NCBI GenBank assembly: GCA_008711295.1
Contig: VUYV01000073.1
Span: 2,045,955-2,109,954, forward strand
Direction of reading: 5' to 3'
Source: Anarhynchus alexandrinus
Taxonomy: Eukaryota; Chordata; Aves; Charadriiformes; Charadriidae
Length of the DNA stretch: 64,000 nt
Shown here: positions 1-11,245 of the stretch, piece after piece
Layout of the letters: every line of letters begins with the position of its first letter
How positions within the stretch are numbered: the stretch's first letter is position 1
Notes under the pieces: generated by a model
Seen by the model: only the letters and a program-made list of their open reading frames with translations
Told to the model about the DNA's origin: nothing
The model's database searches: none
Position numbers and translations under genes: made by a program

Positions 1-2952
1 GTGAGGTCACATCCTGCAAAGGGAGTGAGTTGGGCAGCGCTGCCAGCCCTTGGAAAGTGCCTAGCGCTTCTGTTTCCACCTGACAGAGTTCGAAATGACT
101 TGGTGGATTTCATTTTCCCTGCTGTCATGGTTCACTTTTCACCCATGCACAAAGGAGGAAATATGTTACTAATATACCAGAAAGCTGGAAACATTAAAAA
201 AAAAGGGGGGGAGGGGGGAACGGATGGGACGGTCTGCCAGCTAGCTGTGGGGGAGTGGATTTCAGCCTGTGGTTTTATTCATCACAGACCCCTATCTGAT
301 TTCCAGAAAGGTGCATGAGCCCAGAAGATAGATGTACACCAACTGCTAAGGGTAGTTCTCTTGGTTAGTTTTAACATACCGCTAGAAGCACTCCGCAGCC
401 CTCCAGGGATCTCTGACCATGGGCTAAAAATTACTGCTCTAGCACCATAGCTATAAGAAGGGATATGACCTCACTTGAGTGGTCACTTTCACAGTCACTG
501 AAGCCCCTCGTGCTTCAGAGGCATGGGAGGGACACAGTAATGGTTTGGTTTTCATTGCTTAGGGACAGCGAGGTTGTCCGGTACCCATGTGTTACACCGC
601 TGAAGACCTGGATGCTCGGCAAGTACAAATCAGTGGGTATTGTCAAGAGAATTTTGACCTTACAGGGCATTCATTTAGCCATTAAAGGCACTGCTGGGGC
701 TTTCGGGAACCAGAACGTTTTCACACAAAATTGGAGGCTTCCAGCAGACAGCACTGCAGTTCCTGCGAGGACTACACCTATGAAGAAGCCCTCTTGGTAA
801 ACCAGAGAAAGGAGAAGGCCTTGTTTGATTAGTGGCTGCAACCACATTAATTTTTAGCAAAGCCTAGATGAGGGGCTACTCTGTCTCAGGCAACATTTGC
901 TCTGTTGGTACAACCTGTTGTAAAAAATACAACAGTGAACAAAACCTATTAAAACATGAAGCTGAAAAACCCACAAGCAATGGGGTTGTAATCACCTGGA
1001 TAAGTGCAAGGCTTTCTTGAAAGCTGATTTCTTTTCTCTGTACCCCTGTTTTCCTTGCAGTTATGCACGCTCTATCTACCAAAAATACATGGCCATCATG
1101 CTCAGCAGTGGAGACAGAGAAGTAGATGAGTTGCAAGCAAAGCTGGACAAAACATGAAGACAAACAGAAGCAAGAGCTTCTTAAAGCTCAATAATTTTTC
1201 AAAATGCCAACAAAGAGTTTGAATGAAGGCAGTCATATTTCTTACGAGCAACTGTTACAGGGAGAATAGGCAGCTGAGATGGGATATGAAAGAGTCTGAA
1301 GATGACAACGCCTAAAGGAAACAGCATCATGACATTTCTTCAGGCTCCCAAAGTCATTCAAAAGGTTAAACTGAATTTCTTTCATCAGACATTATACTAA
1401 GTGGAATCTCTACAAGTAAAATCACATCACTGCTTGACTGACCTTTTTTCTGATAAGGTTTTAAAATATGTATTTTTAATCAGTCAGAAGTCATTATGTT
1501 TATGAAAGAAAAATCAGCTTTTGAGACAAAATTATTTACATGAGCAATATGGTTTATGGCAGGCCAGAGGCACCAGAAAGTGTACTTTCCACAACTTAAA
1601 TTCAGCAAAATACACAAGCACAGCTTTTGTTTTCCAGAACAATTATTTTTTTCAGAAGGAAAAGAAAAGCAATTAAAGTATAATCTATTTATCTTTGTAT
1701 TCTCATTAATGTTGTTGGTTCTTTCCCTAATAAAAGAAGATATACATCAATGATCCATTTCTTCAAAAGAACTAATTTTCCAAGACAAAAGAGTTGGGAG
1801 TGTATAAAAGCATCCCCCAAGAAATCCAAACCTGCCAAGCTCTGTTTTATTTTGTATTTCTTAAAGTCAAAAATGTCTGCAGTGAATATTATCAAATTCA
1901 GTCTCTGTGAGAGATCCTCTGAGCCAGCTTTCAGCTCAGAAGAAATTGTTTTTCCTGTGAGGAGAGTGAGGCAGTCAGTGAAAACAGAGCATGATAATGG
2001 CCCAGTCTCCTAAAGTTTAGGTATAATATTTCCAGTAGGCACCACTGAAATGCACTTTATTGAGGGATTCAGTGGACACGTTGGTAACCATGAGAACAAA
2101 GCTCAGGGGTTTTGTGTGGAAACTTGAGGTGTAGTAACCCTAACATGAAATATACATTAGCCATGAAATCAGGTCATTATACAGCATATCTCTGAGGGCT
2201 TTTCATGAAAATTCATGGCCGTTTTGGAGCAGACCTGGGTTTCAGAAGGGCAGAGCTGCTGAACGTGAGCAATCCCAGCTGGAAATTCAATGGCAGAGAG
2301 TCAAAGTGCTGGGTGCCATGTTCCCTCACAGACTGGCCTGGCCCCAGGGAGGATGGGGATGGAGAGTGGTCCTTCCCGCTGGCGCTGCAGACATTGGGGA
2401 GAAGCCCCAGGCAGGTGGGCAATGCTTCTCCAGCCTCCAGCCACTGCTTGCCTGACCCTGTCCCACAGGGCCGTGGGATGGAAGGTAGTGGAAAAATGTT
2501 GCTGCAATGAGCCTGATCACAATGGCCACCCTGGGGGCGGACAAGACCCCCCCAGCATGCCAATAAGCATTTTAGAACCATATGAGACGCACGGGGCCTT
2601 ACTTTTAAAAATGAAACTGCAATAGAGGTCAAGCACCCTCTTGTTCTCAATCCCTTGACTACAGGATTTCTCTCCCAGACTAATTTTGCTCAAAGTAAAG
2701 CCTGGGTGAGACTCAGTTTCAAGCAAGCAGGTGCTTTTTCTGTGAGTGCTCTATACAAATTACTCTGTCAAGAAAATGTTCCAATTCAAGACTGAAACTC
2801 TCAACATCTGGTAATGCCAAAATTGCGGCTAACACACCAGCACCTGGTGAAGATGATGCAATCTTTAAGGGGGTGAAGAAAGCTAAGTTGTTACTGGCAA
2901 CAATGTGTTTGCATTTCTCAGACCCCTTTAATCTGTCTGCAAAAATGCACTT
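1..2952. other. Non-coding unique sequence
   Basis: No recognisable gene, RNA gene or well-preserved repeat is visible across this stretch. The longest open frames overlap on both strands and show no family resemblance. A G-rich tract lies at about 205-218 next to an A run. The one piece that stands out is the possible exon remnant at 1061-1157, listed separately. The right edge is the truncated 3' end of a solo LTR. The reading as intergenic or intronic is an inference from the lack of coding signal. Confidence 0.6.
1061..1157 (+). pseudogene. Possible decayed or terminal exon, coiled-coil-like
   Basis: A good splice-acceptor context precedes this piece: a pyrimidine-rich tract from about 1030 followed by TTCCTTGCAG ending at 1060. 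From 1062 a frame stays open for 31 codons to a TGA at 1155-1157. It reads hydrophilic and helix-forming, with segments such as YARSIYQKYMAIM and REVDELQAKLDKT. After the stop, helix-like reading resumes only in shifted frames, each broken by stops (for example ENRQLRWDMKESEDD near 1270-1320). Two readings are possible: the last coding exon of a plus-strand gene lying to the left of the window, or a pseudogene fragment with frameshifts. I do not recognise the family, and chance resemblance is a real alternative. An AATAAA at 1729-1734 could be a poly(A) signal if the first reading holds. Confidence 0.22.
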
Positions 2953-3072
2953 CCCCCACCAGGCAGCAACTAGGACGATGCCGACACTCGCTCACTTCTC
3001 CCCCTTCGGTGGGATGGGGGAGACAATAGGAAGAGTAAAAGTGAGAAAACTCATGGGCTGAGATAAAGACAG

Positions 3073-3078
3073 TTTAAT
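3073..3078 (-). terminator. LTR poly(A) signal
   Basis: ATTAAA on the minus strand within the solo LTR, in the segment reading CCTATTAAACTGTCTT. It is positioned downstream of the LTR TATA box, as expected for retroviral polyadenylation near the R/U5 boundary. Confidence 0.5.
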
Positions 3079-3260
3079 AGGTAAAGCAGAAGCTGCACGC
3101 ACAAGCAAAGCAAAACAAGGAATTAATTCACTGCTTCCCATCGACAGGCAGGTGTTCAGCCATCTCCAGGAAAGCAGGGCTCCAGCACGTGTAACAGTTA
3201 CTTGGGAAGACAAAATGCCATAACTCCAAATGTCACCCCCTTACTTCTTCTTCCCCCAGC

Positions 3261-3268
3261 TTTATATA
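3261..3268 (-). promoter_or_regulatory. LTR TATA box
   Basis: TATATAAA on the minus strand, inside the solo LTR. It lies about 185 bp upstream, in LTR sense, of the ATTAAA poly(A) signal, which is the expected order for U3 promoter and R-region signals. Whether the LTR promoter is active cannot be told from sequence. Confidence 0.7.
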
Positions 3269-3275
3269 CTGAGCA

Positions 3276-3283
3276 TGACGTCA
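3276..3283. promoter_or_regulatory. CRE palindrome in LTR U3
   Basis: A perfect TGACGTCA palindrome, the consensus site for CREB/ATF-family factors, sits about 8 bp upstream of the LTR TATA box in LTR sense. This arrangement is intact despite the age of the element, so the LTR retains a plausible cAMP-responsive core promoter directed toward lower coordinates. Confidence 0.6.
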
Positions 3284-6097
3284 CATGGTATGGAATAGCC
3301 CTTTGGTCAGCTGGGGTCAGCTGTCCCAGCTGCGTCCCCTCCCAGCTTCTTGTGCACTCCCAGCCTACTCGCTGGTGGGGCGGTGTGAGGGGCAGAAAAG
3401 GCCTTGAGAGCTTAGCAACAACCTAAAACATTAGTGTGCTATCAACACTATTCCCATCTCAAATCCAAAACATAGTACTATACCATTTGCTAGTAAGAAA
3501 GTCAACTCCATCCCAGCCAAAACCATGACACAGCCTGTGGGTCTAAGAAGTCAGTGAGAGGCCACAGGGAGAATAAAATCAGGCTCAAAATTCAGACCAG
3601 TTTGGGTCTGATTTATCTCACCTGACATCACCCATCTACAAGTCAATTTCTTCCTCTTGGCAATGAAGAGAGGCACTTCCAATTATCCCCTCCTAAAAGA
3701 GAAGAGTGAACCAGCACTGCAAGGGGCCCATCTCTGCTTGGCTGGAGAGGAGACAGACATTTACCTCAAATGAAGTGCCCAGTGTTTCAGTAGCTACACT
3801 TACATGAGAGGAAACCAGGACGTGGTGGCCTCGGAGAGCTGTCAAGGCTGTGATGTTTAAAAATCTCATTCAAAACACTCCAGTGAAGAGTATGGGACTT
3901 AGAGGTCTTGGAAGAAATAGACTATAAACAGTCTCAGCTGGGCTCAGTCCTGTGTCACAAAGTAGTGGAGTGGTCTCAAGCTGCAAAGACATTATACAAG
4001 AAGTCTCTGTCCTCCAAAAGCACACAGCCAAATAAACGAGGGACCAGAGAGAGGCAAGCAACCAGCAAATATTCTCTCTGCCTCATTTAATCAACAAAGC
4101 AAGATTTGCTCTGGGCTGAAATGAAATCAATTTTCCGATGAAAAAATGTTTGAATTAGATTTCTATTAAATATTTCAGCAGTGTCTGATTTCCAAGAGAT
4201 TTTAATTTAGTGTTGCAAAAACTTATGAAGTACCCTATTCTTGCAGACACCGACTGAGGTATTTTGATTCAGAAATGCTGTTACGGTGTTGTACACAGCC
4301 TGGTTTCCTCATGTTCCTGTGCTTCAGTATCAGCGAAGCCACCAGCCAGAAAACCAGGTATCGCAGCCAGGTGAGCCCCATGACACCCCCATGGAGACAA
4401 GATGATCCATCCCAGCAGACACAGTCACACCACAGAGCCAAAGTAGGAGTGCGACACATCTAAACTACCTTGCTCAGTAGCTAGCACCTCAGACCTGAAG
4501 TGTTTCAAGTTTTTTCTCAAAAACACAAGCATTTTCTGCTGAACAGTTTTGCCCACCTCCCTTTCACTTTCTGTGAAAAATGACATAGGAGAATACCCAT
4601 TTGCTAGCGAGGTCTAATTTGTACCCAGGGTAGGTCTCAGTCTTATGAAAAATGTGAAGATGGGAACCTGTCCCAGTCTTTCACTGGATCCAGCCTCCAG
4701 AGCACTTTGCACCTCTGGTTTCAATTAATGTCAGCAGGAACTGGGAATGCACAGCACTAATAGGGCCCAGGTCCCTGTAGGCCAACAAAGGTCTAGTTAA
4801 TTGCACGGTTAACTAAAGATGGAGCACTCGCAGAGATGAGGAGCGCTGGAAGTTCATCCATTGCACTGCCGACACTCTAGGAGAGCAAAATTACAAGCAA
4901 ATTCACCCACAGTCACCTGAAAGGAGAGATCTGTGCTGGGCATTTGTAGGCCTATCAGTTTCATCCTCGATTTGCGATAGCTAAAAAGCAGTTTCCATCA
5001 TTTGGTTGTTAGGGGATTATGGGGAAATCGCATGGCCAGGTTCTAGGTAAGGTGCTAAAAATACCATCCTGCAACTTCTTCATAGCAGCTTAAACACCGT
5101 GGCTAGCACAAGTCTATAAATAATCTCTTGTGAGGAACTAACATAGAAATTTTCTTTTGGACCACAGCTGGGAGAGCGAACCACTCATGAATTTTATGAC
5201 CTTTTTAGTTTTCTTTCCTCCGAGAACTTAAGTTTTTTGCCCAGATAGTGAGAGCTGTTCAGCATCAAAACCTGAAATATTTTTTTGAAGAAAAACAGTT
5301 CCTTTAAAAAACCCTGGACTAAAGGTACTATTGAGGTTTAAAAACAATTTGAAGACAGAGGTAAAGTTGCCAAAAATAAATCTAATGTTCTCCAAAATGC
5401 ATCTGTTCCTAGCTCTGGAGTGGCACCATTCACTTGTAGGCTAAATACAAGCGGACAGGAAGTTTTGAAAAGTGAAAGGAAGAAAAAAGTGCAGAGTGTT
5501 TATGTAGTGTGAAAATAATCTGTAGCCTGAAGGTAAAACTCAGAAAAAACCCCATGTCTCCATTTAAAATTTGCTACAAGAGTGGTCATTTTCCAGCCTT
5601 TATGCACGTTTTTTGGCACAGAGACAAGCCCCAAGAACTCTGTGGGGTCAGGACAGATGGGTTTCTGGTTGATGGGTGGCCTTGCAGGTCAGGCAACCCC
5701 CCTGGTCTCACAGGTTTCCTGTGCCAGGGGATGACCTGGGTCATTTCATCACAGCACTTAAAAAGCAATCTGATTCCTAAAGCCTCCCTACAGCTACGGA
5801 TCACATAATTTTTTGGATCCGGAACACCTCCCAAAGCCTAAACAGAGATTCGGATACTTTGGAATGTATTGACATACGTATCTCAAGGAGCTGGTGGTTT
5901 TCAAATGCTCATGGTTGTTAACTCTTATTGACAATCAAATGGATTTAAGCACGTAGCTGCCATTTGTAATGATTTGCCCAACAAATGAAAACTTCAGCCC
6001 CGAGCTTCTGAGCTGAACTTCCCCAACAGTAAAAGAAGTTAACTGTATATCCATCCCAAGTGTCCTGGTAAATCTACCCATATTTGAAGAGTATACT

Positions 6098-6123
6098 GGG
6101 GGAGGGGGGTGGGGTGGGTGGGG
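6098..6123 (+). repeat. G-quadruplex-capable G tract
   Basis: Five G runs (5, 6, 4, 3 and 4 bases) are separated by single bases A or T. Loops this short predict a very stable parallel G-quadruplex on the plus strand if single-stranded. It lies in otherwise ordinary non-coding DNA, with no promoter signals visible around it. Confidence 0.7.
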
Positions 6124-8650
6124 TGTGCTGAAGAGCAGTTGCCCTCCAGGAGAAGGCACAGCTAAAATCTACGATCATGGGGTAACCAAACCATGCCCCA
6201 CTTGCCAGCTCTTGGGGCTGTCTCTGGATGCTGAAAGTCTCAGGGTTGCTGTCTGGACACAGCAGAAGCTTTATCCAGACAGCAGAGGAAACTGAAACAT
6301 CATGAGGAGTGAGTGGTGCAAGCCCAGAGCTGCGCACGGGCAGGGAGGCAAGTGAGGCACGTCGTGCTGAGACCATGGCCAAGCAAGCAGGAGCAGTGGG
6401 TTTGGAGGTAAGCCACAGAGAGCCAGAGAGGTGGTGGCCGGTATTTGGGCTCTTGTTTGGGGGTCTGTTGTATCTGCATGGAGAAGACAGAGGTTGGGGT
6501 GAAAAGATTAGCTTTGCCAGGACTTCCGTGGTGGAGGTATGGTGGTGAGCCCAGTCAGCGCTGTGAGGTGAAGCTCGTTAGGGTCAATGCTTGGCCGTGC
6601 ACAGCAGGCTGGAGAACAGCAGGATGAGCGCATGCATGAGTCTGCATGTATGTCCCATGTGCACAAACATAGTGCTGTTGTCACTCGGCCCACGGCATGA
6701 CTAGCAGAGCCTTTAAAAAGAAACCACACACGCACAAATATTTTATGTGCATGCCTTATACATAAGGCATGGGCCAAACGACTTGCCCACACAGTTCTGA
6801 AATGTACCCTTTTAATCCCTTTGGTGCCAAGGAAATGTTATTGACTACAAATGGTGACAGGGAGAATTGCACAATCCAGTCCATACGTATAAAAACCAGC
6901 AGGCTGAGCATAAATGTCTATTTGAAGGAATACAGATGAATCAGTAATGATATTAGAGTGATTAGCCAACTGCTTTAATTGATATGTACAAAACCATATG
7001 TGCTTATAAGCTTACAAATGCTAACTCACGCTTATCACCATCTGCACAGAAAAGCCACAGTAAATTTCCTTTTCCTAAATGCAGGTTTATCATTTTAAAA
7101 GAGATGGGCCGGGCAGGGTAGTGAAAGGCTGTGCCATGAAATGTTCATCACCACGGGCACATGGGTCTCTCCCAGACCAAATTTGTTTAGTGACTGTAAT
7201 AGTGGTTGGTTGTTGTCTAGGTCAGTGCAAAGACATGAGAGAAGTTTAATAACCAGCTTTTCAAGCAGAAAAATAAAAGCAAGTTTTTGTGACAAATTAT
7301 GAGGGAGGCCAGTTGTACACTGGCTCCCCTTTCTCCTGGCTCTTTCCTAGAGTGGTATATGAACCCACAGGAGAAGGCTAAAGGAAAGCAACCCAAAAGT
7401 ACCTAAATGACTTACAAGTCCACAGGCAGGCCCCTGGGCACCAAAACTTCTGCTGGAAAAGTGATGATGGCGGGAAATGGTCAAGTGTATTTTTTTTTCC
7501 CAAAGTTACTGTGAGAGCCTTTGGCTGTAGGTACAAGTCCTTACCACCACACCCAGTTGGAGTGCTGGGTCCCACTGTATTGCTGCAGAACCGTGGTCCC
7601 TCATGAACTCTAGCCAAAATCATCAACAGGTGTGATGGTAGCTAAGCGAACTGCAAGAAGTAGCCTAGAATAACAGTCCCATTGCCAGGGCAAGGATTTG
7701 GCCTGACTGGAGTGCTCTTGTGTCTGTAAGTCAGCTCTGCTGCTCTGCTGTGGGACCAACATGCCAGGAGAAGAGCAGCAAGTTTAAGAAATGACCTCTT
7801 CAATTATCAGTAGTATTTGCTAGATGAGTCCAGGGCTAACGAGAAGCAAAGGTGCATCTCACCTAACTTCAATATCAGCAGTGTAGATGTAGCCATGTGA
7901 GTTTGGTTCCTTCCTAGTTGCTGGAGAGCAGGCTCTTCTAAACTCTAAATCCTGTGCTCAGTTTTAGTTTTTACTGTAGGGTGAGGCGAGTCACAGTGGA
8001 GACTCCATCAGCTCAATCACATCTCATCTAACTACAGACGGACCCCAAAGGGACCGGCTCTGGTGTGCGTAGTGTGTCCCACTTGGGATGCTTTCACTGC
8101 TAGAAATTATGCTCTCTGACGCAGTTTAAGCGACACTAGCAAAAGAAAATCTTTTTACTGGCTTATCTTCACTGGCCAAAGGAGAAACTTAAATATATAT
8201 TTATGACTGTGAAGAGTTTTATGTGTTAGGAAGGTCTATGTCCTATTTAAAAAGTGGTGGGAGCTTACAGTTGAGGTGCTATATTAATTCATGCCAAATG
8301 CGTGTGTTTTCCCATCCCTTGGCAGCACAAATATGTTCCAGATCACTCACGGTCAAGGGCAATCAGTCATATTTCTGCTAATGTAGCCAGAGCACACAGT
8401 TGCAATGTTGATGCCAGCTCCATGACTGGCCCTGGGGAGACAGCTGACATCCAACGTGGCATAAAGCTCTCAACGTCATTTGGTCCCTCTGATTCAGCAG
8501 AGTGAGTTTTGCATCACGTATTGGTTTTGTCAAATATCTGGTGCCCTGTAAGGTTATGGGACAAATCCATGAAGATATTTAGGAGCTTAAATTCTGCTTA
8601 AAATCAAGAGATAAAGCAAAAAAAGTGCTTATACATCCCCATGGCCTGAA

Positions 8651-8705
8651 GGCTAAGTCACTTGCTTAAGCAGCACAGCTGAAAGTTTTATCCTGGCTGT
8701 CTCCA
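8651..8705 (-). repeat. MIR/CORE-SINE-like relic
   Basis: The stretch includes GTCACTTGCTTAAGCAGCAC followed by AGCTGAAAG. This resembles the reverse complement of the conserved core of MIR-type SINEs (a segment like GTGACTTGCCCAAGGTCACA). Amniote genomes carry such ancient CORE-SINEs. The match is short and diverged. Confidence 0.28.
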
Positions 8706-10210
8706 CAAAAAGATCCATCAGGCTTTTCTGTGCTGGAGCCTGCCATTTTTTGACTTGGGCTTCATGGCAGAAGACTATTAAGAGAGAAAAATTGATAAGG
8801 ATTCTCCTGACACTTCTGAAACACAGAGGACATGCATGTATGACAGGGACAGGTGAGTTTCATTTTAAAAATCCTGACAGCGCTGTGCATTAATAGTGCC
8901 ATAAATATTGTATCTGTGCTGCAAAGGAAACTGAGAAGTTTTATAATTCAGTTGTCACCATTGTGCTGGCACTATGTTGTGTCTGGGTGACCTGCAGGCT
9001 CAGAATAATAACGAGGGCAATTCATCAGACCCCACCAGTGACAAAGTGGAGAGGGAGTATATGATGGGTAAAGGCTTTGATCACATTAGACAACACCAGC
9101 TGAAGGAAGGATTGGATGGGAAGGTGCATGTGAAAAGTACAATTTTTAGACAGGTCCCAGTAGTTCTCGAATGACAGGGAATCCCTGGGTGCCGGCAATA
9201 AGTGTCAGTCACTGCCAATTTAACAGGCACGCCTGAAACAACTCACTCTTGAGGAGCTGGCAAACATGGTAGGGGAGCAAATAAGTAAGAAACTGATCCA
9301 GGGGCCCCCAAGACACTCCCATCCCACCTGATGCTTCGTGTTGTTGCCCCTCAGGAACAGCAATGGCTGGTCAAGCACAGCTGGTACGGGAGCAAACTCC
9401 AGGCCATGCTCCAGCTTGGGTGTGGGCAAACTGTGTCACAGGAACAAACAGAGAGTCCAGGTCATGTTTGGTGGGCATCAGCACCTTGTGCACAGGGCCA
9501 AAGTCACACAGCTTCAATGCTTCCCAAGCCAGGTATTTGCAGAGCAAATGAGCCTCTTGGGAACCAGCTGCTCTAGAAAGCTCAAGAAGCCACCTCAGAT
9601 CTGAAACTCTCTGACTGTTTTCTTCAGCTGAGGTATCTCACTTTCCCCATCTCCCCGTGCCCGCTGCCTCCAGTTACTCAGGGTTTCATAAGCCCCAGAA
9701 TAAGGTAGCAGAAGCAAGTCAGATGCAATTGCTACTTTGAGAAAAAAGCACACTTGGCAGGTGCCAAAGAGAAGCAAACTTGGCCTCTGTCCTGTGAGAT
9801 CCACACATCAGGGAGTTTGCCCTGAAAATATACCAAATTAAGTCAAGTAAAAAAAAAAAAAGAAACAACAACAAAAAAAACCCTAATACAAAGTAGTTCA
9901 GGAAGTACTGCTTTTATTCACAGTGTTTAGAGGTACGGGCATACATTAGCAACTTGCTCAGTAGAAATTTAGGGTCAATGCTACAGCATGAGAAAAATAA
10001 AGTATGCTGCAGTGCTCCAAGACAGTGGTATCAAAACCAAAGGAACTTACTGTATTTTCACCCAGCCATGGTATTCGGTGTAGAGTCAACACATAGGTAA
10101 GTCAGTGTAGCACACATTAGATGTACTGATGGATTTGAAAATCAATAGTAAATATAAAGCCAGAATCCAATGGCAATTTCTAAAGGCATTTAGCAAAGCT
10201 TGCCTGTGAT

Positions 10211-10325
10211 TTGGGCAACCTGGTCTGGTGGAAGGTGTCCCTGCCCATGGCAGGGGGGGTTGGAACTAGATGATCTTCAAGGTCCCTTCCAACCTAAGCC
10301 ATTCTACGATATGATTCTATGATTC
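10211..10325 (+). mobile_element. CR1 LINE, 3' end fragment
   Basis: The segment from GGCAACCTGGTCTGGTGG through GGTTGGAACTAGATGATC and GGTCCCTTCCAACC to a tail of ATTCTACGATATGATTCTATGATT is the canonical 3' untranslated end of an avian CR1 element in plus orientation. Only about 115 bp is present, as expected from the extreme 5' truncation of most CR1 copies. Low divergence from the consensus I recall suggests a bird-age insertion. It carries no coding capacity. Confidence 0.92.
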
Positions 10326-10404
10326 CAAAATTCAGTTTTATAGCAAACATAGCAAAACAGATCAACAACAGAACTGTATGTCAATAGTTGCACAATAGCA
10401 AAAG

Positions 10405-11245
10405 AAGAACAGAAGGAACTTGAGAGGTCATCCAAATCACCCTTGTCCTGAGGAAGAGTCAGCGACACATTTACCAGACCCACAAGTGCTTGTTTAACCT
10501 GTATTTAAAAACCTCCAGTAGCTGTAATTTAAGCTGTGTACTTCTTGTTCTACAGATATGGCAAAGAGGTTGTTCTCTTTCTCTTTAGAGATACTTTTAA
10601 TAAATTTGAAGGTTGTTATCAGTCCTTCATTCTTTACACTCTGCTGACCCAGTTAGTTTAGTGCTTCTGTGGAGCCCATGGTTTTGAGATCTGTCAGCCG
10701 TGTTGTTCTCCTCTGCATTCCCTCCAGCTGATTCACATTTTCTTTGAAGTGTGGCATCCAAAACTGAGCTTAGAGCTGCAGCAGAGGCCCTTCCAGTGCT
10801 GACCAGAGCAGGAGGAATATTTCATTTATCGTTCAGGCTAAACACCTGACTGTGTTCCCCACTGTAACACTTACTTTTTTTTTTTGTAACATTTTCTTTT
10901 TTTTTCATCATATAGACAGAATAGGCTCATGTTGAATCTGCAGTCCATTGAAAATTCCAGATTTTTCTGAAGATTTGCTGAAAACCAAGATCACCATCAT
11001 TAGATATTTCTGTAGAATAGATATTTCTACCCAAGTGTGCTACCTTGCCCTTTTCCTTCTTGAAACTGACCCTCTTTATTTTCAGACTGTGCCTCTCACT
11101 TGTGAAGATGATTGATTTGAATTTCCAGTCCTTCCTTTCAGCATGTTAGCAGTTCCTCACAGGCTTATATCAGCTGCACAAGCATACATATTCTAGTCCA
11201 TCATCCAAGTCACCAGTGAGAATGCAGAACAGATTTATGGCATCA
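10405..11245 (-). mobile_element. Ancient CR1 LINE relic
   Basis: On the minus strand this is a much more diverged CR1. Recognisable plus-strand pieces are AACCTGTATTTAAAAACCTC (10497), a region around GTGTGGCATCCAAAACTGAG (10750), GGCTCATGTTGAATCTGCAG (10925), and CCATCATCCAAGTCACCAGT (11198). They occur in the order seen in old CR1 3' regions of amniotes. It lies only 80 bp from the young CR1 at 10211-10325, which inserted in the opposite orientation. No open reverse-transcriptase frame remains. Confidence 0.75.

Larger units (their letters stand above)
2953..3530 (-). mobile_element. Avian endogenous retrovirus solo LTR (TguLTR5-like)
   Basis: Read on the minus strand, the element starts at 3530 with TGTCATGGTTTTGGCTGGG, the usual TG terminus of this LTR group. 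It then runs through a U3 region with a CRE palindrome and a TATA box, an R/U5 region with an ATTAAA poly(A) signal, and the closing segment around 2953-2990. The last ~15 bases, which should end in CA, are not recognisable, so the 3' edge is truncated or diverged. The overall order of segments matches, from memory, the LTR family annotated in zebra finch as TguLTR5. Length is about 578 bp. No second LTR and no gag, pol or env sequence lies nearby, so this is a solo LTR, the usual product of recombination between two LTRs. Its good preservation implies a moderately young insertion within bird evolution. Confidence 0.85.
3531..10210. other. Non-coding unique sequence between LTR and CR1
   Basis: No gene or RNA gene is recognisable. 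The stretch contains the G-quadruplex tract at 6098-6123, a CORE-SINE-like relic at about 8651-8705 and an A-rich tract at about 9849-9882. The open frames are short and none shows a domain. Base composition is mixed and CpG-poor, typical of vertebrate intergenic or intronic DNA. Confidence 0.55.

Noticed and set aside
560..840. Second decayed exon left of the 1061 candidate
   Set aside because: A protein-like reading exists (AEDLDARQVQISGYCQENF) but it is interrupted by an internal stop, and no convincing donor follows, so it stays below the reporting threshold as a feature.
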